From assembly GCA_023433615.1 (NCBI GenBank), contig JAEZCJ010000189.1, positions 1 to 12,626 on the forward strand: DNA of 12,626 nt, given 5' to 3'. Positions 1-6,421 of the stretch are shown here, in pieces (the first letter of the stretch is position 1; each line of letters starts with the position of its first letter). Under the pieces are notes generated by a model. That model made no database searches and was not told where the DNA came from. It saw only the letters and a list, made by a program, of their open reading frames with translations. The DNA comes from Bacillota bacterium. GTDB taxonomy: Bacteria > Bacillota > Bacilli > Paenibacillales > Paenibacillaceae. The position numbers were made by a program, and so were the translations under genes.

Positions 1-98
1 GGACGTGTTCAGAACTGGGGACAAATGCTCCTCCAGCTCTCCGTTTTCTTCCCCGACCGCATCGGGCATCACTTACGTTAATTCTGCTTCAAGAGGGT
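1..98. other. Non-coding flank beyond the transposase remnant
   Basis: This lies downstream of the transposase stop codon. It may contain the element's end and its junction with chromosomal DNA, but no inverted repeat, promoter or gene could be recognised on either strand, and the partner end needed for comparison appears to be lost. Confidence 0.4.
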
Positions 99-1004
99 TT
101 ACACAAAATACTGGACAGACCCGGGCAGACCGGCGATCCATTGCTGCAGTTGACGTTGAATCAGTGCTGTAATTCGCTTATCAGCCTTCGTTGCGATTTC
201 GGTAATCAAATCAACCAATTGCTGAAGTGCCACCGCCCAGTCAATCGTACCGACTTAATCGCATAGCAAAAAGAACAGTCCGCCGAAAGATCGCTGGTCC
301 GTACTTTGTCGGTGCTGCCAAGCAAGAAGATGTAGCGAGAAAACACGATCGTCGTATAACTCACAAACAAATTGTACGATCGACCCAGAAACTCCTTTTG
401 CAATCGCAACAGCGATTTGGCGCACTTGAAGAAGACCTTAATAACCCAGCGCACGGTAGATCCGGATAGTGTCCGAGGCTGCCAACGTCAGGTCAGTTAA
501 GAGAATGGCATGCCACTTAGTCTTCTTGGAGCGATGACGTACGAATACGGCTCTCACCGGGATACCAGGTGCAAGCTCTGTTTGGATCTGGCGAAGAATA
601 TTGCGGTTCTTGCCCTAGCACGCGGCGCTGCTGCAGAGACCCTTTGGGCAAAGTCGCACTCCATTTACGAGGTAGCGCTTGTTGTCGTTCTTCAACATGC
701 CAATCACTTGTATGTTCCGGCGTGTAACTTCCTGAATAAGTGGTGCATACGTAAACCAGCTATCCATGAGCGCGTAAGGCGCTGAAACGCCAGTTTGTAT
801 TGCCTGGTCCAGCATGTCCGCGATCACTTGCGGGGCGGAACATAGCGCTTCCTGTCGGCGCTTATAACCAAGAGTTCGCTTGTCGATACCGTCCATGATG
901 CCATTAATGCCAGACATTGTGGAACTAAGAAGAGCGAAATCCACGGGGATAAAGGAATGACCATCTGACTACCCCATCGTGAGCTTGCGAAATCCCTTAT
1001 AGAA
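99..1004 (-). pseudogene. Decayed IS4-family transposase
   Basis: Reading the minus strand across several frames gives pieces of an IS4-type DDE transposase: KGFRKLTMG, SDGHSFIPVDFALLSS, the second catalytic Asp region ALMDSWFT, IGMLKNDNKRYLVNG, VFVRHRSKK, VFFKCAKSLLRLQKEF, and a C-terminal LQQWIAGLP tail ending at a TAA (99-101). It cannot be translated. There is a TAG at 969-971 where the family has Trp (GWSDG), a TAG at 615-617, an apparent 2-nt loss near 452-457, an apparent 1-nt loss near 321-325 and a TAA at 255-257. The third catalytic residue, normally Glu in a W-x-I-E-V-F-F-K motif, reads Lys. The N-terminal third, with the first catalytic Asp, is missing; similarity fades upstream of 1004, perhaps with weak traces to about 1080. 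No terminal inverted repeats or target duplication were recognised. Family assignment comes from recalled motifs. Confidence 0.85.
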
Positions 1005-1162
1005 TGCTCCCGCTGTGATTGCTCGACATTTTACTTTACCAAACAGAGCGGTGTTTTTCTATTTTCGTCAAGAATGTGATCCAAAAGCTCTTCAATCTAC
1101 TTCCTATTTGGCCTTAGGCTGGTTTGTTTCGGTGCGAAAGTTGAGTTAAGGAGATGACTACA

Positions 1163-1471
1163 TTGACCAATCGTCTCAGACAGTGGTATTGGATTATTCT
1201 TCTAATCACATTTCTTAGTCTCATCTGGATTGAACTTTTTGCTTTGCCCCTCTTACTATTTTCATTGTTGATATACCGCAAAGAAAATAAACTTTGGATA
1301 AATAAATTGATTTTGATGATTGCGGCTGTTGCCCTGCTTCTTATACAGAATGGAACAGAGTATACAATAGCTGATAAAATCATGGTTACTCTTATCCTAT
1401 TGGCTGTCTTATCATATATGAAATACCGCAACAATAAAGCAATCAGAGTTGAAACCTATCGTGACGAGTAA
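1163..1471 (+). CDS. Small hydrophobic membrane protein, unknown function
   Basis: I do not recognise this gene. The product, about 102 residues, is mostly hydrophobic. One membrane segment lies near residues 6-39 (WYWIILLITF and a following Leu-rich run, possibly a tight hairpin), a second near 48-62 (LILMIAAVALLLI) and a third near 72-84 (IMVTLILLAVLSY). Short basic loops (YRKENK, KYRNNK) separate or follow them, and the tail is charged. The start is best placed at TTG 1163: AAGGAG (1148-1153) directly abuts the ATG at 1154, leaving no spacing, but sits 9 nt before the in-frame TTG. GC content over a sampled 60 nt is about 35%, against about 60% in ytxC next door, which suggests recent acquisition or a different history. 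It lies between a dead transposase and ytxC, with no recognisable promoter or terminator. The open frame and good RBS make a real gene likely. Confidence 0.6.
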   Translation: MTNRLRQWYWIILLITFLSLIWIELFALPLLLFSLLIYRKENKLWINKLILMIAAVALLLIQNGTEYTIADKIMVTLILLAVLSYMKYRNNKAIRVETYRDE

Positions 1472-1540
1472 CACCAATCAACACATCCCAGTTCATTGAG
1501 CCCCGAATGCCAATCCTTATCATTGCTGCCACACCCTTCA

Positions 1541-1571
1541 TTGTATATCCGCCCATCGGCGGCCATATACT
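1541..1571 (+). promoter_or_regulatory. Possible ytxC promoter overlapping a hyphenated dyad
   Basis: TTGTAT (1541-1546) and TATACT (1566-1571) could form a sigma-A-like promoter, but the 19-nt spacer is poor. The spacer holds an inverted repeat: CCGCC (1549-1553), CATC, GGCGG (1558-1562), flanked by TATAT (1544-1548) and ATATA (1565-1569). A repressor operator is one reading. CATATACT (1564-1571) also loosely resembles a sigma-E -10 element, but its -35 match is weak. Confidence 0.25.
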
Positions 1572-1596
1572 GTTACGGAAAGAAAGGAGTGAGCGC

Positions 1597-2517
1597 ATGG
1601 CGGAATTCGAGGTTAGCTTGGCAGGTGCTACCGAGGAGAGGCTCTCTTGTCTCACCCGATGTTTATCAGACGCGTTCGCGGGTTTACATACGACGATGAC
1701 CGATGCCGGCGTATGGGAGGTTGACGAAGCGGCCGGACGCCTGCGGTTCGAGTATGCGAGCAGCGGAGCAGGCGACGGCAAGCGGAAGTCCGACATCGTG
1801 CGCGTCGCGGCCGAAGGGCTGGCTGAGTACGTGCTGACGGAGTCGGAGCCGCTCCTGCTTCGCGCGATTATTCGCAAGCAGTACCGGTATGAGGCAGATG
1901 AAGATCTGGACACCATCGTCTGGCATTGCCGGCAGCTGCTATACGGCAACGGCACGCCGGAGGAAATCATGCATAGCGCCGAGACGCGAGGAAGGCGCAA
2001 GCGGAAGGTGGCGCTGGAGCTGCAGGCCTACCTGGAAGAGCACGCATCGATCCACTTGGACGGCTATATTACGTTCAGGCTAGGCGCGTATTGGGAAGAG
2101 CTTCGCGAGATCGTCGAGTACGCGGTGGATGAGTTCGTGATGGACAAACAGTATCAGGAGTTCATCTCGCTGCTCCGATACTTCGTCTGCTTGCAGGAGC
2201 CCAAGATCGCGGAGGTGCATCTGATCCATGTCAGGGATGGGGAATTCGCGTTATTCGATGATCGGCATGAGCCGATCGAGCATCGGCCGGTGGACCGCGT
2301 CGTGGCCGAAATGCTGGAAGCCGAGATGAACGTCGAGGATATGGTCGTCAGCAGCCTGATCACGCTGTCGCCGAAGCAGATCGTCATCCACACGCGGCAA
2401 AAGGATCTGCAGGTCATCCGGACGATCGAAGCGATATTCGAGGAACGGGTGGAACTATGCACGAGCTGCCGATCCTGTCTGCCTTACTTCGAGCGGGCAA
2501 TGCCCTCGCGGGATTAG
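1597..2517 (+). CDS. ytxC: Putative sporulation protein YtxC
   Basis: The 306-residue soluble protein matches the YtxC family. The recognisable core is residues 150-200 (SIHLDGYITFRL, EIVEYAVDEFVMDKQY, EFISLLRYFV). In Bacillus subtilis ytxC also lies just upstream of thrS, so position supports the call. The family is annotated as sporulation-related, but I know of no biochemical activity. The start is ATG 1597, preceded by AAAGGAG at good spacing; the frame stays open upstream to about 1507, but those codons lack an RBS and cross a possible promoter. Residues 288-294 read C-T-S-C-R-S-C, a CxxCxxC cluster that could bind zinc or another metal (inference). No signal peptide or membrane segment is visible. 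The protein is slightly longer than its B. subtilis counterpart (about 280 residues). It is followed by an independent thrS promoter, so the two genes need not be cotranscribed. Confidence 0.85.
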   Translation: MAEFEVSLAGATEERLSCLTRCLSDAFAGLHTTMTDAGVWEVDEAAGRLRFEYASSGAGDGKRKSDIVRVAAEGLAEYVLTESEPLLLRAIIRKQYRYEADEDLDTIVWHCRQLLYGNGTPEEIMHSAETRGRRKRKVALELQAYLEEHASIHLDGYITFRLGAYWEELREIVEYAVDEFVMDKQYQEFISLLRYFVCLQEPKIAEVHLIHVRDGEFALFDDRHEPIEHRPVDRVVAEMLEAEMNVEDMVVSSLITLSPKQIVIHTRQKDLQVIRTIEAIFEERVELCTSCRSCLPYFERAMPSRD

Positions 2518-2571
2518 GCGGTGATGCTTAATCGGCCAGCTCGCCGTGCGTGCTGCTTGCCTTGCCTGCCC

Positions 2572-2600
2572 TTGACCGTGCGGCCGGTCCTCGTTATAAT
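2572..2600 (+). promoter_or_regulatory. Sigma-A promoter of the thrS leader
   Basis: TTGACC (2572-2577), a 17-nt spacer and a perfect TATAAT (2595-2600) form a near-consensus housekeeping promoter. Transcription should start near 2607, just where the T-box leader begins, about 360 nt before the thrS start codon. Confidence 0.85.
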
Positions 2601-2606
2601 GGATTG

Positions 2607-2917
2607 CAACAGCATTGACGAAGACATGCTCACCTGGTAGGCGCGGCTCAGAGAGAGGAATCATTCCGGCTGCAAGTTCCTTCCGACGCTCAGGCGCGAG
2701 TACCCCTTCCGAAGCTGCGCGGTTGAACCCGGTACGATGCGCGAATGCGCATGCACCACCGGCACGTATGCCGCACCGGCTCATCCCCGTTACAGGATGC
2801 TCGAGGCATCGCGTGATTCGCTTGACCGCATTCCGGCAAGCCTAACCATGATGCGAATGAGGGTGGAACCACGGGCTATGAGGCGCTCGTCCCTGCTATA
2901 GGGACGGACGCCTTTTT
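2607..2917 (+). ncRNA. T-box leader (tRNA-Thr responsive) of thrS
   Basis: The leader has the hallmark T-box AGGGTGGAACCACGG (2860-2874), followed by the antiterminator/terminator region. Upstream, stem I is visible: GACGAAGACATG near the 5' end, the conserved CAGAGAG, then a short stem AGGAA/TTCCT closing an apical loop containing GGCTGCAAG. The 3' side returns through GCGCGAGT to ACC (2702-2704), followed by CCTTCCGAAGC. This position corresponds to the specifier codon in other T-boxes (XYZ followed by a CTCC-GAGC-like strand), and ACC is a Thr codon, consistent with the downstream gene. By the known mechanism, uncharged tRNA-Thr pairs with the specifier and the TGGA bulge, stabilises the antiterminator and lets RNA polymerase enter thrS. 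The T-box call is firm; the exact specifier is less so, as ACC also occurs at 2727 and 2755-2760. Confidence 0.93.
2882..2916 (+). terminator. Conditional terminator of the thrS T-box
   Basis: GGCGCTCGTCCCT (from 2882) pairs with AGGGACGGACGCC (ending 2912), apart from one two-base mismatch, across the loop GCTAT. A T-run follows directly (2913-2917). It lies just downstream of the T-box motif, as expected for the hairpin that is displaced when tRNA stabilises the antiterminator. Confidence 0.88.
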
Positions 2918-2965
2918 ATGTTATTCATTCGAAGCTAGCCAGCATACTATTGGAGGTTGCCGAAC

Positions 2966-4903
2966 ATGTCGATTCAAGTGAAATTTCCGGACGGTGCCGT
3001 GCGCGAGTACGCGGCAGGTACGACCGTCGAAGAGGTTGCGGGCTCGATCAGCCCGGGATTGAAGAAGAATGCCATCGCCGGCAAGGTGAACGGCAAGGTT
3101 GTGGACGTCTACGCGCCGCTGGACAGCGATGCAGCGCTCGAGATCGTGACATTGGACTCGACGGACGGACTCGAGGTGTACCGTCATAGTACGGCGCATC
3201 TGATGGCGCAAGCGATCAAACGGATCTACGGCAATACAAGCGTGAAGCTGGGAATCGGCCCGGTCATTGAAGACGGCTTCTATTACGATATCGATATCGA
3301 GCAGCCGATCTCCTCGGAAGATCTGGAGAAGATCGAGAAAGAGATGGCGAAGATCATCCAGGAAGATCTGCCGATCCGCCGCCGCGTCGTCAGCCGCGAG
3401 GAAGCGACCGCGATTTTCACGGAACTGGGCGACAACCTGAAGCTTGAGCTGATCCGGGACCTGCCTGCCGAGGCGGAAATTACGATGTACGACCAAGGCG
3501 AATTTTTCGATTTGTGCCGCGGCCCGCATCTGCCGTCGACCGGTCGCATTAAGGCGTTCAAGCTCTTGAGCGTAGCAGGCGCTTACTGGCGCGGCGATTC
3601 GAAGAATAAGATGCTGCAGCGAATCTACGGTACGGCATTCCCGAAGAAGGCACAGCTCGACGAGCACTTGTTCCTGCTCGAGGAAGCGAAGAAGCGCGAT
3701 CACCGGAAGCTGGGCCGCGAGCTGTCGATGTTCACGTTCTCCAAGGAAGTCGGACAAGGTCTGCCGCTCTGGCTGCCGAACGGCGCCAAGGTACGCCGGA
3801 CGCTGGAGCGTTACATCGTGGACCTCGAGGAGCGGCTCGGTTACCTGCATGTCTATACGCCGGTGCTGGCTAACGTCGACTTGTATAAGATTTCGGGTCA
3901 CTGGGAGCACTACCAAGAAGATATGTTCCCGCCCATGCAGCTCGATAACGAGGAGCTCGTGCTCCGCCCGATGAACTGTCCGCATCACATGATGGTGTAT
4001 AAGAGCGATATGCGCAGCTACCGCGACCTGCCGATCCGCATTGCCGAGATGGGGACGATGCACCGCTACGAGATGTCCGGCGCCCTGACCGGCTTGCACC
4101 GCGTGCGCGCAATGACGTTGAACGATGCCCATATATTTGCCCGGCCGGACCAGATCAAGACGGAATTCGCGCGCGTCATCCAGTTGATTCGCCAAGTATA
4201 CGAAGACTTCGGGATCAAGGAGTATCGCTTCCGCCTGTCCTACAGGGATCCGCAGGACACGGAGAAATATTTCCCGAACGACGAGATGTGGGAAATGTCC
4301 CAGCGGATGCTGAAAGAGGTCGTCGAGGAACTGGGTCTGCCGTACTTCGAAGCCGAGGGCGAAGCCGCGTTCTACGGTCCGAAGCTCGACGTGCAGATCA
4401 AGACGGCGCTCGGCAAGGAAGAGACGCTGTCGACCGCGCAGCTCGACTTCCTGCTGCCGGAGCGCTTTGAACTGGAATACGTGGGCGAAGACGGCAAGAA
4501 GCACCGTCCGGTCGTCATTCACCGCGGCATTATCAGCACGATGGAGCGCATGACGGCGTTCCTGCTCGAGAACTTCGCGGGCGCGCTGCCGCTCTGGCTA
4601 TCGCCGATCCATGCGCGCATTATCCCGGTCTCCAATGCGTATGAAGCTTACGCGCGCGAGGTAGAGGAGACGCTGCTTGCCGGCGGCATTCGTGCCGAAT
4701 CGGATTTGCGCAACGAGAAGATGGGCTACAAGATACGCGAGGCGCAGCTCGAGAAGGTGCCTTATATGCTGATCGTAGGCGAGAACGAAGCGGGCAGCGG
4801 TACCGTATCGGTCAGGAAACGCGGCGAAGGCGATATCGGTGCCAAGCCGATCGCGGACACGCTGGCGCTGTTGCAGGAAGAGATTCGCACGAAGCAGGTC
4901 TAG
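2966..4903 (+). CDS. thrS: Threonyl-tRNA synthetase
   Basis: Cytoplasmic class II enzyme that charges tRNA-Thr with threonine. The 645-residue product has the usual bacterial length. Domains in order: TGS (about 1-62); the editing domain, with HSTAH (H74, H78) and CRGPH (C184, H188) forming the Ser-tRNA-Thr hydrolysis site; the catalytic core (about 245-545); and the anticodon-binding domain (about 550-640). The zinc ligands that select threonine appear as C338 (MNCPHH), H389 (DAHIF) and H519 (IHRG). Motif 2 (RIAEMGTMHRYEMSG) and motif 3 (HRGIISTMERMTAF) are clear. GQGLPLWLPNGA resembles B. subtilis ThrS. ATG 2966 is chosen because GGAGG (2952-2956) sits 9 nt upstream; the in-frame TTG at 2957 abuts the RBS and is unlikely. 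Expression should be induced by threonine starvation through the T-box. No key residue is missing. Confidence 0.98.
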   Translation: MSIQVKFPDGAVREYAAGTTVEEVAGSISPGLKKNAIAGKVNGKVVDVYAPLDSDAALEIVTLDSTDGLEVYRHSTAHLMAQAIKRIYGNTSVKLGIGPVIEDGFYYDIDIEQPISSEDLEKIEKEMAKIIQEDLPIRRRVVSREEATAIFTELGDNLKLELIRDLPAEAEITMYDQGEFFDLCRGPHLPSTGRIKAFKLLSVAGAYWRGDSKNKMLQRIYGTAFPKKAQLDEHLFLLEEAKKRDHRKLGRELSMFTFSKEVGQGLPLWLPNGAKVRRTLERYIVDLEERLGYLHVYTPVLANVDLYKISGHWEHYQEDMFPPMQLDNEELVLRPMNCPHHMMVYKSDMRSYRDLPIRIAEMGTMHRYEMSGALTGLHRVRAMTLNDAHIFARPDQIKTEFARVIQLIRQVYEDFGIKEYRFRLSYRDPQDTEKYFPNDEMWEMSQRMLKEVVEELGLPYFEAEGEAAFYGPKLDVQIKTALGKEETLSTAQLDFLLPERFELEYVGEDGKKHRPVVIHRGIISTMERMTAFLLENFAGALPLWLSPIHARIIPVSNAYEAYAREVEETLLAGGIRAESDLRNEKMGYKIREAQLEKVPYMLIVGENEAGSGTVSVRKRGEGDIGAKPIADTLALLQEEIRTKQV

Positions 4904-4919
4904 AGGCTGGGAAGGCAGA

Positions 4920-4956
4920 GGCGCGCGCCGATCGGTGCGCGCCTTACTTGGTCTTG
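4920..4956 (+). terminator. Hairpin terminator after thrS
   Basis: GGCGCGCGCC and GGTGCGCGCC form a 10-bp stem (one G-T pair) around a GATC loop at 4920-4943, 17 nt after the thrS stop. The following TTACTTGGTCTTG is only moderately T-rich, so termination may be partial. Confidence 0.65.
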
Positions 4957-5012
4957 TCATAATATGCGGCCGCTCAGGGCATCCTTCATTAATGAGGGGT
5001 GAGATAGACCAC

Positions 5013-5627
5013 ATGTATACAAGCTTATTCGCTTCGATGCGATGGGTCCGCACGCTTCTGGTGCTGCTTGCGTTAACGGTTGCGACGAGCGCTGCGCTCG
5101 CCGTCGATCTGCAGGCCGGAACGGCAGCGGACCAAGGTGCAGAGCCGCCGTCCAGCGAAGCGAAATGGAATACGGCCGCCAGTACGACGACTGGGCAGGC
5201 CGCATGGAAACCGAAGCCGGTGGAGACCGTGCAAGTCACGGCGACCGGGTATACGGCCGGCGTGGAATCGACCGGCAAGCAGCCGGGCGAGCACGGATAC
5301 GGAATCACGTATTCGGGCGTTAAGGTGCGCCGGGATCATGTATCGACGATCGCGGCAGATTTGAAGCTGTTCCCGATCGGTACGCTGATGTACATTCCGG
5401 GCTACGGTTACGGCGTCGTGGCGGATACGGGCTCTGCCATCAAGGGCCGCCGGATCGACCTCTATTTCGAGACTACGAAGCAGGTATATAAACAATGGGG
5501 CAAAAAGACCGTGCATGTCGAGGTGCTGAAGAAGGGCGACGGAAGGCTCAAGGAAGCGTGGTTATCCGCGCTGAACAAAGCCGTATCCGCAAGTAAAACC
5601 ATTCCTGCCGATTATATCGAATCGTAA
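5013..5627 (+). CDS. Secreted 3D-domain (YuiC/YocH-like) cell-wall protein
   Basis: The 204-residue product has a basic start (MRWVR), a hydrophobic core (TLLVLLALTVATSAALA) and a likely signal-peptidase site near residue 30. A low-complexity linker (about 31-70) follows, then a C-terminal 3D domain (about 72-172). The three Asp residues that name the domain are visible: D116 (AADLKLFPIGT), D138 (VADTGSAI) and D149 (GRRIDLYF); ATGYTAG marks its first strand. The family has an MltA-like double-psi barrel, and B. subtilis YuiC is described as a muralytic transglycosylase, so cleavage of peptidoglycan glycan strands outside the cell is the likely role. No LysM or SH3 wall-binding repeat is present. 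ATG 5013 follows AGGGGTGA. TGTCATAAT (4955-4963) could be an extended -10, but no -35 is evident. A strong terminator follows the stop, so the gene is probably monocistronic. Confidence 0.88.
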   Translation: MYTSLFASMRWVRTLLVLLALTVATSAALAVDLQAGTAADQGAEPPSSEAKWNTAASTTTGQAAWKPKPVETVQVTATGYTAGVESTGKQPGEHGYGITYSGVKVRRDHVSTIAADLKLFPIGTLMYIPGYGYGVVADTGSAIKGRRIDLYFETTKQVYKQWGKKTVHVEVLKKGDGRLKEAWLSALNKAVSASKTIPADYIES

Positions 5628-5630
5628 CCG

Positions 5631-5675
5631 CATCCCGCTCAGTCTGATTAGACTGCAGCGGGATGTTCAATTTTT
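5631..5675 (+). terminator. Strong terminator after the 3D-domain gene
   Basis: CATCCCGCT-CAGTCT pairs with AGACTG-C-AGCGGGATG (15 bp with one bulged C, GATT loop). TTCAATTTTT follows. It begins three bases after the stop codon. Confidence 0.9.
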
Positions 5676-5683
5676 GTAAGACA

Positions 5684-5692
5684 TGCTATTAT
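5684..5692 (+). promoter_or_regulatory. Extended -10 promoter candidate for the sigma-factor gene
   Basis: TGCTATTAT (5684-5692) fits an extended -10 element (TGnTATAAT with one mismatch). Only a weak -35 (TTCAAT, 5666-5671, 15-nt spacing) lies upstream, inside the preceding terminator tail. The start would be near 5699, which puts the cre immediately downstream. Confidence 0.4.
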
Positions 5693-5706
5693 GGTAGAAG
5701 ATGGCT

Positions 5707-5720
5707 TGTAAACGTTACCG
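5707..5720 (+). promoter_or_regulatory. Catabolite-responsive element (CcpA cre site)
   Basis: TGTAAACGTTACCG matches the cre consensus TGWAARCGYTWNCW at 13 of 14 positions, failing only at the last. It lies between the candidate promoter and the RBS of the sigma-factor gene, where bound CcpA-HPr(Ser-P) would repress. The match is seen directly; function is inferred. Confidence 0.6.
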
Positions 5721-5735
5721 ATGCGGAGTGATGGC

Positions 5736-6287
5736 ATGAAAACGAGGATACCGGATCATTCGGACGGGAACACGGATCAAGCCAAGCGGGAAGCCGACTT
5801 GATCGAATTATACAACCAGATGATTCGCGTGGCCTATGCCAGCGTACATAACAAGTCCGATGCGCATGACGTCGTGCAGGAAGCGTGGCTCAAGATGCTG
5901 CTCAGCCGCGATTCGCTGCGGGAGGAGAACAAGCTGTTGGCTTGGGCCAAAGCGATAACGCGCAATGTGGCGTCCAACGTGAACCGCATCGCAGGACGCA
6001 TGCTGCCGTTCGAACAGATTCATGAAGAACCGGAAGCCTATTCGGCGAACAATCGGCCTGAAGCGGACATCATGCTGGAGATCTCGGAGCTGCTAGGGGC
6101 TATGGACCCGACTACCCGAACGCTGATGCTCTATAAGTTCTATTACGGCTTCAAGGATCAAGAGATCGCCGATGCCATGGGGATGCCGATCGGGACCGTG
6201 AAGGCAAAGATTCATCGCACGCGTGAGAAGCTGCGTGCCTGGCAAGAGGGGCCGGTGGATGTGCCTAAGATCAATCCGCTCGGCTAG
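5736..6287 (+). CDS. ECF-type RNA polymerase sigma factor
   Basis: The 183-residue protein has a sigma-70 region 2 (about residues 20-90; DAHDVVQEAWLKML is the -10/core-binding part) and a region 4 helix-turn-helix (about 115-169; YGFKDQEIADAMGMPIGTVKAKIHRTREKLR). A short linker joins them and there is no region 1 or 3, which defines the extracytoplasmic-function (group IV) type. The protein should bind core RNA polymerase and redirect it to a small regulon. ATG 5736 is preferred because GGAG (5725-5728) lies 7 nt upstream; ATG 5721 lacks a spaced RBS. The next gene is a soluble chemotaxis receptor behind a terminator, so no anti-sigma factor is encoded beside it, which is unusual for this class. 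No sensory C-terminal extension is present either; the tail is about 14 residues. Control may be transcriptional, through the cre upstream. The ECF subgroup cannot be assigned by eye. Confidence 0.9.
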   Translation: MKTRIPDHSDGNTDQAKREADLIELYNQMIRVAYASVHNKSDAHDVVQEAWLKMLLSRDSLREENKLLAWAKAITRNVASNVNRIAGRMLPFEQIHEEPEAYSANNRPEADIMLEISELLGAMDPTTRTLMLYKFYYGFKDQEIADAMGMPIGTVKAKIHRTREKLRAWQEGPVDVPKINPLG

Positions 6288-6310
6288 CGCGCCGCGAATT
6301 GCGCGTATGC

Positions 6311-6334
6311 GGAAGAGGAAGAGGAAGAGGAAGA
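6311..6334. repeat. Tandem hexanucleotide repeat (GGAAGA x4)
   Basis: Four perfect GGAAGA copies lie just after the sigma-factor stop. The last copy plus GGG supplies the 5' arm of the following terminator, so the earlier copies offer alternative pairing registers. Such short tandem arrays can change copy number by replication slippage. Confidence 0.9.
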
Positions 6335-6354
6335 GGGATGCCCTCTTCCTTTTT
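6328..6354 (+). terminator. Terminator after the sigma-factor gene
   Basis: AGGAAGAGGG (6328-6337) pairs perfectly with CCCTCTTCCT (6341-6350) across a 3-nt ATG loop, followed by a run of Ts to 6354. The 5' arm lies within the hexanucleotide repeat. Confidence 0.9.
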
Positions 6355-6368
6355 GTCGTGTCGTGACG

Positions 6369-6374
6369 TATAAT
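6369..6374 (+). promoter_or_regulatory. -10 element candidate for the chemotaxis-receptor gene
   Basis: A perfect TATAAT lies 48 nt before the start codon. The sequence 17 nt upstream (TTCCTT) is a poor -35 and falls inside the terminator arm. A motility-sigma (sigma-D) promoter was considered from TTAAT (from 6380) and CCGGATA (6402-6408), but the match is weak. Confidence 0.35.
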
Positions 6375-6421
6375 GTCAGTTAATATAACATGAAGCTCAT
6401 TCCGGATAGGAGGTTGGCAGG

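Noticed and set aside
206..454. A separate small minus-strand gene
   Set aside because: Its first residues are the transposase E-motif region and its tail is a frameshifted stretch of the same transposase.
615..944. A free-standing gene for the transposase fragment
   Set aside because: The GTG start lies inside a conserved motif (IPVDFALLSS) that continues upstream past a stop codon, so it is a piece of a broken gene.
1543..1571. Sigma-E sporulation promoter for ytxC
   Set aside because: The -10 (CATATACT) is loosely similar but the -35 matches poorly, so no sigma assignment is made beyond a candidate promoter.
2921..4522. Long open minus-strand frame across thrS
   Set aside because: It is antisense to a clearly conserved gene; GC-rich codon bias keeps the opposite frame open, it is rich in His/Arg/Leu shadow composition, and it resembles no protein.
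6380..6408. Sigma-D motility promoter for the chemoreceptor gene
   Set aside because: TTAAT and CCGGATA differ from TAAA and GCCGATAT at several positions; the TATAAT at 6369 is a better element.
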